Part shown: piece after piece, positions 36,401 to 49,628 of the stretch
How the letters are laid out: each line of letters starts with the position of its first letter
Position numbering within the stretch: position 1 is the stretch's first letter
Assembly (NCBI GenBank): GCA_965649825.1
Contig: OZ287697.1
Location: 1,798,001 to 1,862,000, forward strand
From: Penicillus capitatus
Taxonomy: Eukaryota; Chlorophyta
Direction: 5' to 3'
DNA length: 64,000 bases
Made by a program: the position numbers and the translations under genes
The notes under the pieces: generated by a model
Told to the model about the DNA's origin: nothing
What the model saw: only the letters and a program-made list of their open reading frames with translations
The model's database searches: none

Positions 36401-38415
36401 GTGCGGCAAAGTTATTAACACACGCTATTTACTGTATGAACCCTGTTGTCGAACGCACAAGCGTAAGATCCTCATTGCGAAAGGATAACATTCTGGACGA
36501 CGATCAAATCTTGTAGCCCAATTAATCGCTGAAAGAATGTACTTTTGTTAAGTCATTCAAAAAATTAATGATTCAGTGGGTAGTAGTTGGACAACTCGTT
36601 AAGCAACCTGCCAAGATATGTAGGAAACCACTTAGAGGGAATAAAAAACCGGGAAAGGGATTGTTGTATTTGATACGGTATTTGGAATGAAAACAGCCCT
36701 TAAAAACAACACTATGTTTGATGACCGTGACATCTTCGAGCTAAAAATTGATCCTTCAAAGGTGTCCCGTTGGTTTTAGTTTCTTCAAAAGCTTTAGAGC
36801 AATAAGCTTCGTCGAAGTGGAGTTAAGTCATCGTTACTTCTCGTTTCGTTATCTTACTCTTCGGAGGACAAAGTTGAGTAAAGAGATCGTCGTTGTGCAA
36901 TTCGTAGGTGGGGTACATGGGCTCTCGATAAACGCGATAAATGCGATTAACAGAAAAGCGTATGAAGAGTGTCTAAGGCCGTTGAGGCGATGAACGCATG
37001 CCTTGTTCGAAACATGGTGTCATGTATGAGGCGATGATGACGAGAGACGTGATACGATGATACAAAGATAAGAAGGTGCATGACGTCGTGGAGGACTGCG
37101 ACGATCTAAGCGGACGATCCGTTCGTTGTATGGGTACACGCGTTAATATTGCCATGCGCTTTCCTGCGCGATTCGCATTCGGCGAAGGCTCCCACTGGGG
37201 AAGCCCTTTCGCAAGGTTCACTAAGCGAGTAAGCATTATCAGTTGGTCGTATGTATATGTAAGGAGGACGTCATTTGTAACAATAAGGACCGGCAGATTC
37301 GACAAAAGAGTATCTCTCCCGTCTACGCCACGCCGGTGCGTTTTGAGCCCTCTGTAGTAAGACCCGTTCACTTTCCCGTCACTTTGCAACGCCGATGAGT
37401 GTCGCTATTGCTTTGGAATGCCGCGCGAATATGGGTAGGTATGAATACAATTCCTGCCACCGAATAGCAACTGGACACTGTCTATCCGATACGTGACATA
37501 AGGAAATCATGGGATGCTCAGATATGCCGACGTCCGGCAGTGCATTACGGAGTTCAAATCGGATGCCATTTTTGAGCAATGCACGCTACTCAAATGAAGA
37601 CGTGAATGAGCTAGCATGGATAGTGAAGATGTATCTTTATCAAGTTTAGACTTAAAACGAGATTCCAAGGGACGTATCAAAATACAATCCTCGACTCTAT
37701 TCCCCAAGGTTCGACTATTAGAATCTTCATAGCTAACGAACGCATCCACCTTCATCACGCGGATCGATCTACGTTCATTCGAGAATCATATTTTACGCTA
37801 GCAAGACAAGAGGACGCCGGCGACGAGTATGCATCTCGTAGGCGTCTTTGTCGATGGGTCGGCTCGGATAAACGAACAGGATAGGTTGAGTAGGAACGAC
37901 GACAGACGAAACTAACGTGGTATATGAACGCAGACCGTACAAACGATCTTTGTTCTTATGAATCTGGCTAAAAGAAAACCTGTTTTGACGCACCGAAGTC
38001 AATCGTATCTTACGACGTCGTCGTCAATTTACGACGCCGGTGTCAAAAACAACGCGACGTGAAGGACGCATTCTCCCAGCCGAGAGAAAATCACATCCAT
38101 TCTGACAATAATGCGAAAAGCGCGTTCGTACAACGCGGGACTCCTCGTGCAGTTTCCCGCAACTTTTGCTCACGACGGGAGGAAAGCTTAAATCCTTTAG
38201 TGTAAAATACCAATATCTTTCTTCGGTACTTTCCGAGGCTTGTTCTCTTGGATAACGCTAGGAAAACGAAACGACGGTTAAGTACTGGTGATTCCTTCAC
38301 AGGAGAGAAGGCGAAAACAATGCGCGGGCAACGAAATACGCAAAGAATTGCTGTGCGGCCCTCTGCCCAGCCACAAAGAAACCGATCAAGAATTGCACGC
38401 GGGGAACAGTTCATC
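33443..38415 (+). other. Long, mostly gene-free stretch
   Basis: About 5 kb between F-box/LRR copies C and D. Apart from the doubtful frame at 34302-34931, only short open frames without recognisable motifs are present. 35-38 kb looks like ordinary non-coding DNA. Confidence 0.45.
34302..34931 (+). pseudogene. Doubtful long open frame with one in-frame TGA
   Basis: One plus-strand frame is open for 630 nt except for a TGA at 34542. Its composition looks protein-like on both sides (LFINKELFRLAPQIHAKLHW; then IADEDWLKQANDDTDL). No family is recognised. A second frame offers a short signal-peptide-like start at 34721 (MLSSKNVFVFMLVALCVIQA) that runs into a stop at the end of the hydrophobic part. 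It could be a decayed gene, a short-intron gene I cannot resolve, or chance. Confidence 0.22.
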
Positions 38416-40075
38416 TCAAACGAAGGTGATTCTCACGATCGACCGCAAACAGGGAAACCGGCGGTACATCGACCGTTCTTGGTGCAGCGTCAGCTTCTTA
38501 GAATTGATTTTGAGGTAGTTGAGTCGCGGAAAGCTTCCCGGTCGGAACACGCTGAGCAAATCGACCTCCGTTCCCAAGTCCAATGTCAGACAACGCAATC
38601 CAGTCAAAAGAGTGAGATGGTTCAAAAGCGCATCGGACATGTCTTCACGCGCGTCGTGGACATAAGAAAGTTCAACCAAACTCGGCAGGGCGGCGAGATC
38701 GCGAAAGAGAAGAGGGTCCACGTGCGAAACGTATTTCAGCGATAGCGTCGTGAGATGCGTCAGGCAAAGAAAAGCAGTACTTGGAAAATCGCTGAGATTG
38801 ACCCGACAGAGCGAAAGCGTCTTGAGTGATGTCAGCTGCGTCGCGGAATTGAACATCTCTTCCCTGCGTTCTTCTTTGTACAACAAAGTGAGCTCCGCCA
38901 GTCCAGTCAGATGGATCACGTCCGTGTCTTTCAGTGATAGGTTGACAAGGGTCAGCGCCGATAGGTGTGACAAGTGCGAGAACGGCAGTTGTGTTTTGTG
39001 TGACGGGAAGGCCCTTTCGTCCTCCACAGCGACCCTCAGCGAACGTAGCGCCGTCAAGGTGGCAAGAATTCCACAGATACTGCCGTGATCCCTAGAGTCG
39101 ACATCCACATCCAGGCGTGTCAGTCCCGTCGCGTTCTTGAGAACTGCAAAGGAGTTTGCGTGTGGTATGGGGACATCCGAACGGATGCCTCTGAGAGTAA
39201 GGGCGCTCAGCTTCTTGAAATCTGCGAAGGTGGACCAGTCAAGGGAGTGGGAATGTCCGCTATCCAACTGCAGCGTCAGTGACTGTACCCACATCGAATA
39301 AGGGGTCAGCTCCTAAACACAGACCATCACACAGAGGACAGTGCCTCCGGGTGTTTACCGTTGGTAGTGCTGCTGGGTATTGTCCCCTGGCGTCCACTTC
39401 TAGACACGTCAAGCTGCGGGTCGGCGGGAAGAGCAGCTCTCCGTTGGAATTGGCGAGGAGCGCTCGATAGATGTGGAGTTCCTTCAGTCTTGTCAGCTGT
39501 GTGATCGGCTCCAGATGGCGGCGGTATCTAGTGGTGGGTCTGAGGTCCAGCTTCGTCAGACAGGTCAGATGCATAAGGGCCTTGCAGACATGGGCGATAC
39601 AAGAAATGGTATCGCGGATGCAAAGCGTCTCCAGCTGCTGTAGCTCTTTGAAATGACGCGGCAGTTGTGCATAAGGCACCGTTGGAAGAGACCGCATGGT
39701 CATGTCAAGATGCTTCAGATTGCTAAGGCGCGCCAAGGCGTTCAGCACTTGTGGTTGATGCTCGGGCAAACAGGGGCCCTGACACCGAAGCTCCACGGCG
39801 TTCGGGAATGTACAAGGCACTTGAGAGACCTTCTCGACAGGGACGCCAGAGAGCTTTACCGGAAGCTGGTTGCACACTTTGCTCCATTGCCGACAGACAA
39901 GACGACATTCCTGCAGTCCAGCGTCGACCAGATATCTCAGGGTCTTCGTCAGCAGCAAATCGTTATGGCTGAAGAGCTCGAACGACGTGTTGTTCGTTTT
40001 GAAATCCTCGCGACGCCTCTTCGACAAGGAATCGTCGACGTTCAAAGGTGATGTAATCACGGCGAGCGTTTTCAT
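38416..40075 (-). CDS. F-box/leucine-rich-repeat protein, copy D
   Basis: Exons 40075-39359 and 39312-38416 (46-nt intron, GTAAAC...TTTAG, phase 0) give 537 residues. A basic N-terminus of about 45 residues (SKRRREDFK) precedes the F-box-like 'TLRYLVDAGLQECRLVCRQW' and SKVCNQLPVKL. LRR units follow (LTRLKELHIYRAL, LTGLAELTLLYKEE, FPRLNYLKINSKKL, FPCLRSI). The frame extends 5' to a GTG at 40186, but the first ATG is at 40075 and the upstream residues have no counterpart in the paralogues. Exon 2 begins ELTPYSMWVQSLTL, matching the DYAPWLHSLAL start of exon 2 in copies A and B, which fixes the splice junction. Confidence 0.8.
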
Positions 40076-40941
40076 GGAGTCTTTGGAAAGAGGAGGCAGT
40101 TTTCGTTTCTTCGTTCTTCGATGAATGATATGCGCAGGGAAACACTTTTTGACGGTTTGACGGCGACGGCCGCAGACTCGGCACACTTCAACGGTTCGTA
40201 CGTTCGGTTTTCATGCCGGGCAGCTTCGTGCAAACGCACGTCAAACAATTGTCGGCGAAAACCGAAGGCGCTCATCGTGATGTTGACGGAGGTGATATGG
40301 AAACAGTCTCTGTAGGGGTGGACGTCAAAGGGTAAGTCTATATACAGTAAAGAGACGATTCGCCGACCCACAGACCTTCGATAGACATCGATACATGCTC
40401 GGTCAACGCCATACCAGTGCACCGTTCTTTAGGTGATAAGATGTCAGCCGAGAATTCTCTCGACGAGTCTTCGCAATGGACGCATTTCTACAAGATCAAA
40501 GTTAAACAGCCCATTCCTCGATCAGTATGGGCTGCTGGTCAAATGTTTGATTTTGAGTCACTGCATTCATGTTCCCTCTCGTGCGTTTGCAAGCACACGA
40601 CCCACAACAGCACTTGATCATTCCACACAGACACATAAAGTATGAAGAATACGAGCTGATAATTGCACGCGAATCGCGCGTGCGTCATCAGCTAATACGC
40701 ATTCGAACAATCAAGAAGTGTATGCACAAAAAAAGAATACAAAACAAAACGTATGGGACACTTTGGATACCAAAAAATTATGACGTTGCCAGACAAGAAA
40801 CAACAACGAATGTGAGAGGACAGGGCAGAAGGCGTCACTGAGAAAAGGGTTGGCAAAAAGAGAAAAATCGTTCGACAAATGCGGTCGAAAGGAATCTAGA
40901 CATCGATGTCGTTATCTGTTTCGCCATTGGCAGCATCACGC
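40076..40941 (+). other. Intergenic, nothing recognised
   Basis: 866 bp between the start of F-box/LRR copy D and the stop of the second beta-helix gene. Only short overlapping open frames in all three plus-strand frames; none has support. Confidence 0.5.
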
Positions 40942-43900
40942 TCATGCAGAGGAGAATAGATAATGGCGGACGGGCTGCAAGCGCGAATGCACGTACACCC
41001 GAACAACGTGCAGCGAGCCTTTCTCCGCATCGTAGTCGATGCCTTCAGCCTCGAGGGCGATCCTCAGGTAATCGCATCCGGCTCTGAAGAAGGCGACCGC
41101 AAAGAACAAAATGATTCCCACGTTGACCAAGACCAATGAAACAGTAAAGGACACGCGAATCCAGCCAATGGTGCGCTCGTCGTTGAAACAGAGACCCGAG
41201 ACAAAAGTGAGGGCGCATACGAGTAAAGAGAGGCCTTCGTATTCGTTCAGCTCGGCAAACTCTGAACGGAAAGGTTGGCAGACGATCTGAAAATAAAGAG
41301 CGAGCATTAAGACACAGACGCCGAGAATGCCTTGGAGATTGGCACCAAGAGCGTAGGAGAAAACGACGACCAGCGCCAAGACAGCCTTGCGCAACATGAT
41401 GGCCGACTCCCAGTAAACGTATTTTTTCTTGTAGGCGCGGTACATGAAGCCGGTCGCTTCGAAGAGCCATTCGCTCTCCATGTCATGTCGATGTCTCTCC
41501 ACCATCAGCAATGCAGCTGTGAAGACCGGAAAGCCAATGGAGAAGGCGACCAGTACGGGCCATCCGACGAGTCCAGCCAGCATCGCATGCGTCCCTCTGT
41601 AGCATTGGAGGGAGGTATCCACCTGCCAGTACTTTGTTGTCGTGTCGGAACCGACCAGCAGAGAATCGTAGACGGCGACACAGGAGAGGACGTTGACGGC
41701 CGTCTTGGTGATGGCGATGTAGGAGAGATAGGAGACGGCCATGAAGCTCAGGACGCAGCGTTTTGTCAGATAGCTGAGGGTCTCGTTGGCTCGAAGTAAG
41801 GCAAAAGCCCAGAGAATAAAGTAGAGACCCGTCACTAGCATCGGCACCATGATACTGACGACGGTACGGACTGTGGAACGCGGGATCGCCGAGTTCTCGG
41901 GAACCAGACAATCCACAGAACGGGCCGCCGCTTCAGTAGCCAAACCGCCCAGGAATTCTGCACGTCATGATCAGCGCAAAGAGAGTGTTGCCTTAACAGT
42001 CACCTGCCGTTTCGAACAGGGCGATCAGTGCCTCTGTCCAATCCACGTTGACCGATATAGCCACGGCGATCACTTGCAAATAGTTGATGGTGATCTAGAA
42101 AGAAAGGTAACCGTAGAGAAGACAGAGCGAACGCTTTGGGCACCTTGAAGATCTCCACGGCTTTCCATTTGGCAAGAAGCTCATCTTCTTCGGTCTGCCT
42201 TGGCGTCGTTAGCGTCAGTGTCAGCGATGACGATGACGATGGAGAGGGCGGCTGCTGCTGCTGCGACTGAAAGGTTTCGAGGATTTCTGATGGACTGTGT
42301 CCCTTATGAAGCATTTCGATCATCTCCAGATTGACTGGAGGCAGTGCTATCGGCGGACGATCCGAAACGCCAGCCGAGGTTGACGGCTTCGGCGGACTGC
42401 GTAGACGCGGACTAGCCACGTCAGGAGAGCGTCGTCCCGACGAGATACTGCTGTGAATGGCGAACGCACTCAAAACGAGGAGCATGACGACAGAGAGCAT
42501 CGCCAGCACGAAACTGCCGATACCGCTGCGACAAGGCTCGCAATGGAATGTATTCGAGCGCCCGTAAGCGGCGGCACACGAGCCGCAGAGGGGCCCCGTG
42601 TATCCCTACAGATTCAAAGCACATGGCTTTAGAACTCAATCATGTCGAAAGCGGTACTTTGCGGCACTCGGAGTCGACGTAGCTTCGAACGTATGCCTCG
42701 GTGAAATGGCATTCTTCGACAGAATCTTGAAGTCGGCGCATGTCTTCCTTTCGGTTGTCTGCGTCACAGGCGCGCTTTGTCAGACATTCCTGGATATTAT
42801 CCGAGCAGGGCGTTTGGTGCCAGTATCCGTCGTCGGGAAGGATGAATACGCCGTCGCAGTTGGCGTTCTCGGGACACGACGCACATCCTATGTCGGACGT
42901 CTCTGGAAAAAAGTTGTACGTGTCGCCGATACATGGCTGACAAACGGTCCCGTTCGCGACGATCGCTTCTCCGATGACACATCCACGGATCTCGACGACG
43001 ATGGTGAAGGACGGAATGCTGCGCTCGCTGAAGTCGACTCGTACACGGTAGAATCCAGCTTCGCGGTATCCAGCCACTCCTGAGAAACGCCCGACGCCAT
43101 CGTCCATCCGCACGCTGACGAATCCGGTGAACAGACCGTCGGGAGAGGACATGGTCGCCACGATGGTTGCGTTATCTGTTCCGGGAGCGGGTCCCTGTCC
43201 CAAGGCGTCGACGGTCTCCAAGGAGAGTCTCGGGATCTGTGTGCCGCTGACGTGGTTTCGAACGACGTAGCGATTCCCTTCGATCTCTTCTTCGACGTTT
43301 GTATCTTCGTAGCGGATCTTCTTGCGGATACGGTGCGCATAGGACGCCACGGTGTTTCCGTAGCCACCCGCTGTATTGTGCGTCCATTCTTGACAGACGT
43401 GACGTGTGGCGTTGAGGGTGTCCATAGACTCGAACGCCGGCTTCTTCAGGTACTCTAGCGGTTTCGAACGTGTTCTGTTTCGGCAGCTCACTCGGATGGC
43501 GTTGAGATCGCTTGAGAGGACAGCGCCTCCGGCGGAAGACGCTTGGTTGTTGACAAAACGCGTGTCTTGCAGGGCAACGAAGGAACACTTGGCGTCATGT
43601 GCTGCACAGTTTTCCGTCTTGTTACGACTCACGAAATGGAGTCCGCCTAAGAAGACGAAAACTGAAATTCGCGAGGGCGAGAAACGGCGCAGACGTACCT
43701 CCGAGGACGCCTCGGTTGTTTGAGAACGTGCAATTGTCAAATTGATAGGCGAGTAGCTGCGTCTTCCGCGAATTGATGTTGACGGCGCCGCCCTTGTTGA
43801 CAGCGACGTTTTCATCGAAGACGCAATCGCTGCACATCACGGATGATACGATGATGGCGTTGATAGCACCTCCGTCCATTGTTGCCTTGCATTTCGCAAA

Positions 43901-46900
43901 ACGCGCTTCTCGTCCCCAGAAATACGCCTGTTCCAAATGCACCCCTCCTCCGAGTTCTGCACGATTGGAGAGAAAGTCGCTGCGGGAAACAGTGACGATG
44001 CTGTCCCGACTCGCATGGACTGCTCCGCCAGTATTGGTTGCCGACCCGTTGACGACTGAGATATTGATAAGCTGCAATCGAGCGTTGATGACGACGAAAG
44101 CTCCGCCGTGTCTGGCCTTGTTTTCTTCAAAGCGCCCCCCGAGGACCGTCAAATTGGATCTGTCACCTGTGTACGCCGTCCCTCCACTGATGTCAACGGA
44201 GTTATTGTAGGCGAAGCAATCGACCAGAGTTCCATTTCCGCCGTCTGTTAGAAATATGCCTGCGCCGACGAGCGCTCTATTCTGGATAAGCGATACCCTT
44301 GTCAACCGAAAGAAGCTTGAGACCGGCGACATGACGCCGCCGCCAAAGTTGTCAGCCGTGTTCCTGTGAAGCGTGACGTTTTCACCGAAGAGCCGAGATC
44401 CAGAAAGATACACCGCCCCTCCATTCCGCGCGAAGTTATTTGAAATGTTCGAGGACTGGATATTCGCTACCGATGATGCGCCTTCCAAGAAAAACGCGCC
44501 GCCAGAATTGTTGGCTGCACACGCGAAAATGAAGGAATCAGTCACATTCACAATTGCCGAGACGCCAACAATTGCTCCAGCTGCATTCGTGGCATTGCTT
44601 CGACGAATACTGGAGGCCGTGATCGTGACCTGAGATCCGAAAAGTGCGGCAATCCCGGCTCCGGATCTGTCAGAAAGACATCCCTCTATCGTGAGGTTGC
44701 TGAACACCGCGGACATCTGTTCCACGGCAATGCATCCTCCGAACCGAGAGGCGCGGTTCGATACGAACATCGAATCCGACAAGCGAACATCCAACGCCTT
44801 AGTCAGCATAGCGCCGCCACCATCGTTTTTTGCACAGTTCTCCGCCACGTGCGTCCGTCTGACATTTGTTGCCACGGACATCCAGTCGAAGTGCATGGCG
44901 CCACCAAAGCCGGCTGAATTGTTGGCGAAGAGAGCGTCTTCGATACTCGTCGTCGCGTTGTTGGAGAAGAAACCGCCGCCAGAGTCCAGTGCTGCGTTGT
45001 TACGAAAATCGACTCTGGCGAATGTCAGACGGCTGTCGTCGACACCCACGCCGCCGCCGCTCTCAGCTCGATTCTGTTCGAAAACGGAATCTTGATATGT
45101 GGCGACGCCGCCGTTGACAAGACATCCTCCTCCGTAGAGTGTGGTAGCGTTGTTCCATTTCCACGTCACGTTGTGAAACACCGCTTCGCACTTCTCCGTC
45201 ACGGCACTGCCGCCTCCTCCTTGCTCTGCGGTGTTGTTCTGAAAGACGGTGTCGCGAACGGCGAGACGTCCGTTTTCAGCACAGGTCAATCCTCCGCCGT
45301 AGCCTTCGACGGTATTGCGTTCGAACGTGCAGTTGGAGAAGGAGAAGACGCCGCCACGGATGTCGTATCCAGCTCCGGATGCATTGGCACGATTGCTTGC
45401 AATCTCCGTGTCTTGGATATTGGATTCTGCCGCTGAGATCTCAGCACCACCTCCTCGGTTTGCAAAGTTACCGCGAAAAACGCATCTCGAGATATGCGCA
45501 TACTCCGAGTTCTCCGTCGCGATTCCTCCTCCACTTGTCAGCGCGGAATTTCCGTACACAAAAGAATCGTTCAGCGTGAAGGACGTCTGCATAAAATGCA
45601 TGCATCCACCAGTGGCGGCGGAGCAATTGCGACAGGTCAGATAACGAACGGAGGCCTGAGAGGATTGGCGGACGTGTACAGCGCCTCCGAGGTTCTTTGC
45701 CGTGTTGTTACTGAAACTCGTGCTCTCCAGTGTCAAAGAGGCATCGTCGACAAAAACCGCCCCTGCGCTGACGTTCGCTGTATTGCTCTCGAACTCGGAT
45801 GCGATGACGTCGAGTTTACCACCGACGACATAGACGGCTGCACCATTGCCAGCTGCATTCCGAAGGAAGACGCTGTTTCGCACAGAGAGGGATTTTGTGG
45901 CGTTCGAAAAGATACCGGCGCCGTTGAGCTCCGCGACGAGATTCTCGGCAAACGTGCACGTTCGCACATCGACGGCGAGGCAGCGATCAAGATAAACGGC
46001 AGCTCCGCCAAGGATGCCTTCATTCCGTACGAATCTGGAGTCGCGAAGGGCGACACTGGACCGAACTGCGTAGACACCTGATCCAGACGGTGCAGTGCTG
46101 TCTTCAAAGCGACAACGCCTGATGGTCGCTGTCGAACGGTCGACATAGACACCGGCACCGTAGGCGTCGCTTTCTTCGCTCTCTCCAGCGGTGTTTCGCT
46201 GAAAAGATGCGTTCGTCATCTTAAGATCTCCGCGCTTCACGTATACCAACGGCCCGTAGTTGTCCGCTGCGGTGACGTCTTTCAACGTCGTCTGCGAATT
46301 TGGCGGCGCATAGAGAATGGCAGGAAGGGAAGAAACGACAAGCTGGGTGTTTCCTCTGAGTCGCAGGCCCGTCAATGCGTTCTGGCGACTCAGAACGGCG
46401 CCGCAGATTCCAGAGCACGTATTGTTGACAAAACCGACATCGTTCATCACGAGCGAAGCGCAGGACTCTTCACTCACACGCAAAGCCACGGTTCGGTTAA
46501 GTCGATTCTGCCGGAACTCGACGTGATGCAGTTGAATGCTGCTTTGGGACTCGCCGACCTCGCATCCGTTCACTTCGACGATCGCCGCAGCGTCCTCTGC
46601 TACCAGCGAGCAATCTTCGAACACGAGGTTCGCAAAGATCGCGTTCTGAGACCTGAGAACGTGATATTCGTTATCGCATAAACGCAGCGTCTTGGGCTTA
46701 CTGCACACGAAAGACGCCGCTGTTGCTCGACGGACAACGAAAAGCCGTTTTGCGTCTTGTCTCTGGGAAAATGCCGTCGACAAGATCTCTGTCGCGAACC
46801 GCAGTACTCAACGTCAACGACCAAGGAAGGGTGACACGACGGGCAGGCTGCAGTGTGTTCGAAACGTCGAAGAGAAGCGCGTCCCCTTCATCGGAGCAAT

Positions 46901-47502
46901 TTACGATCTCCTGTAGGTCTTCTTCGATGTCTGCCCAGACGGCATCGTCGATGCTCCAGGTCCTGACATCGACGTCCAAGATGCGTGCAATCTTTCGCTG
47001 CGTTAGGCGACAATCTAAATGAGACAACATCTGTGGCAAAGGTGATGTATCGTTGCAGTGCTACCGAAGTCACTGGTCGACAGTCCGTTCGACTGCCGCA
47101 GTTTCCGTCGTTGACCCTCGCTCTAACACCGCAGCGGCAATTCTCTGGAATTAATCCAGAATTGTCGGGTGTCTTACCGTGAGGAATCCACGTTCCCCGT
47201 GCGCGGCGTTGTTCTTCGCTTGGTTTTCAAGATATAAGCGGTCTAGACAAGAAGCGTGTTCGCATAGTGTACTCGAAGTACAGTAGTGGTGCATCCATCG
47301 CGAAGAAAGAAAACGATGGAAACTGCGAAGCTGCTTGGCATGTGTGTGCGATCAAAAGGACGACACGAAAACGGGCAAAGGGCTTTGTTTTGCGTTTACC
47401 TTGACAGCACCTGTCCGTTGGTAGATTCTTTTGCTCGCGTGTCAGCGACAGATGCCACAGCAAGACGTGATAAGACCACAGAAGCAAAAACGATCTCCTC
47501 AT
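40942..47502 (-). CDS. Giant beta-helix, Cys-rich, multi-pass membrane protein (member 2), with a one-base frameshift
   Basis: Paralogue of the gene at 23396-29770. Minus-strand exons: 47242-47178, 47122-46702, 46652-43699, 43646-42658, 42605-42144, 42094-42004, 41957-40942; introns 55, 49, 52, 52, 49 and 46 nt match member 1 in place and phase. A first exon at 47502-47400 (signal-like MRRSFLLLWSYHVLLWHL) is provisional because it needs a 157-nt intron. Domains: N-domain, about 985 residues of beta-helix, Cys-rich segment (CASCPENANC, GYWHQTPC, GPLCGSC), a membrane span, a Gln/Ser-rich linker and about seven spans. Exon 47122-46702 is 421 nt, one base short of the required phase. The break falls at about 47011-47020 between a Cys-Cys pair and the 'DCRLTQRK' segment. 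It is either a real mutation or an assembly error; the remaining 6 kb is intact. Without the break the product would be about 2,033 residues. Confidence 0.8.
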
Positions 47503-48191
47503 GTCAAAGAGGCCTCGTTAAGCGAACAAAACGGTCGGGTCGGTGCAGAAAGAAGAGGCGTTTCAGCAAAGCGAACGATCAACCCACGACTACGTTCAGT
47601 ATGTTAAGATATGGCTGCACGACTGGTCCGAATGGAAATCTTGTAGAATCGCGCCATTCACAGTGTCGTTCATTTGGGACGCGATGTTTCATGATTGACG
47701 TGAAAAGCGCACACACCTCTTTGCTACATGCTCCTGTCACCGTCACGTCTTGAATGCGTGAACCTTCGGGTGAAACGCTAACGCTTCTGATGGCCAACCA
47801 CCTTTGTTCGCGATGGAACGGTAAAGTGAGAGCTACCCCATCCAAGGGCGTTCGCTTTTTTGAAACGTAAAGATCTCATCCACTTCAACTCTGCCCGACA
47901 GATCATTTGGCGATCCCGAGCCGATGCGATTGATCACACAGAAGTTCATAAAGCAATGTCATAGAGAGGTAGATCTATGAGCGATACGACGCCATCCACA
48001 CGGCATGAAAATGCAAACGGTTGACGATCCTCCGTAACCGAACGCTGCATCACGACGCCGAAGAGACCTCCCGTCCGGTTGCATCCTGCTTGCGTCCGAT
48101 GATCTAAAGCTTCTGGCGTTTAGAGCACGTGGGTTGACAAGATTGCGATGACGCACTTTTTGAAGAGGAGATGGCCGTCGTCTGGACTGCG
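47503..48191 (+). other. Intergenic, nothing recognised
   Basis: About 690 bp between the 5' end of the second beta-helix gene and the stop codon of PTRHD1. Overlapping short frames only. Confidence 0.45.
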
Positions 48192-48706
48192 TCAGTACTT
48201 GCAGAGTTTGAACTTTTTGAAGTGGCCGGAGATCGCCGATTTCTTGTAGGGCTTCGTCGCCAGACAGGTCGGAAAATTCTCAGGCTGCTCAATCCATAGC
48301 TTGTGCGCCACGTCCGCTTCGTTCAGTTTCTCGCTCAGATTGTTCAGCTGGGTCAGCGATTTGGTTTCGAGCACAACCTAAGTGCGGGTACCGAGCACCG
48401 TTCATGGAGAGGTCTGTTTGCCACCTTTGTCATTTGATCGATGTCGACTAGGTATTCTTGAGTGAGGGGATCGTCGCGGTGGATCCAGAGAGCTGCTGCC
48501 GAAGCGTGACATGCTTGTGCAATGATGCTGCCGAGAGGCCAGTTCTGTTCCGTCCACAAATCGCGACGCACAACAACGTACTGCACGACGGGATCATCGG
48601 ACACTCCGAGCGTGGCTGCATCGCCAGACATCGCACGAAACGACGCTGGACGCCGTGTAGCTGTCACCGGCAGAAGAGAAGGGCGACAAACGTACGAACG
48701 CCACAT
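48192..48706 (-). CDS. PTRHD1: PTRHD1-type peptidyl-tRNA hydrolase 2 domain protein
   Basis: Exons 48706-48425 and 48377-48192 (47-nt intron, GTGGCA...CTTAG, phase 0) give 155 residues. The core matches PTRHD1/PTH2: VVQYVVVRRDLW, WPLGSIIAQACHASAAALW, 'HRDDPLTQEYLVDIDQMTKV', AHKLWIEQPENFPTCLATKPY and a C-terminal FKKFKLCKY. PTH2-fold proteins release peptidyl-tRNA or remove tRNA from stalled chains; the exact PTRHD1 role is less settled (family knowledge). The ATG at 48706 adds 25 Arg/Ser/Pro-rich residues that could be a mitochondrial presequence; a second ATG at 48631 (MSGDAATLG) is equally possible. Confidence 0.9.
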
Positions 48707-49628
48707 TTCATTAACGGTCCAGATCTAAGCGCGTCAAATGGACAGTCTTCACCGAAGGAGCTGTAGACGTGGATGCGTACTGAGCGGCTCACATCGCGCC
48801 TGCACCGTCGACGCTTTGTTCGGACTTCGGTTAGAATACGTCTGCGGTGTACGAATGGAGTGAGCGATTGTGTGAGAGCTCAGGGATGACACCATGCGAT
48901 GTGCACGACATACCTCTGGAAGCTCCTGGAAGAGAAGTTCTGCTGTCCGTGTGTCCAGCATAGCAGAGAAGACGATCTACTCTGTGAGAATCCGGAACAA
49001 TGGAGATCATATTTGACGTTGAACTCAGTTGATAGGATGGCTCTGCAACAGAATGCAATTGATACCTGTGCACGGATGATGTGACAGCTAATGCCCGTAA
49101 TCGAGCATCTCCTGCACGATGGATTCAGCGAATCTGCTGGTGTCTTGATATAAATCAGATCGAGCTCTGTGAAGCTAGCTAAGTACTGGACACGTTGTCT
49201 CACCCTTCGTGTTTTTCAGTAGATGTACGGGGACGGTTCAAGCCAACATGTAGGAAGGCAGCAATGCGTATAACCTACCTGCCTACCTGAAAGTAATGAC
49301 AAATCGGTTCTGGAGCCTGTTGCTAACTGCAGTGGGCCTTCATCCTATGATGGCGTTCATGCTAATCCTGTTTCGCATGATACTACTGGCTGAATACCGT
49401 CGATAGTCAGCCATTCAACTTGGCTGAGCGATTTCTGTGCATAGGTCTCTCGACTGAACGCGATTTGTTTCTCTCTGCAATCTAGGCACTGTCGTGTTCC
49501 ACATCGATCTACCTCTGGTCCGACAGGAAGACGCATAGAAGAACGTCTCTTACAGACGTCTGCTTGACAGTGGTGATGACGTCGTATCAGAGTAGACACG
49601 TCAAATCCGTCGCGATCGGCGTTTCCAG
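48707..49628 (+). other. Intergenic, nothing recognised
   Basis: About 920 bp between the divergent starts of PTRHD1 (minus) and the NACHT-HEAT gene (plus). Minus-strand frames up to 107 codons lack motifs. It presumably contains both promoters. Confidence 0.45.

Noticed and set aside
41332-41799. 155-codon plus-strand frame rich in Gly and Asp
   Set aside because: It is antisense to the conserved multi-pass membrane exon of the second beta-helix gene.
44373-46081. Several plus-strand frames of 86-195 codons opposite the beta-helix exon
   Set aside because: They are periodic Pro/Arg-rich shadows produced by the repeat coding on the minus strand.
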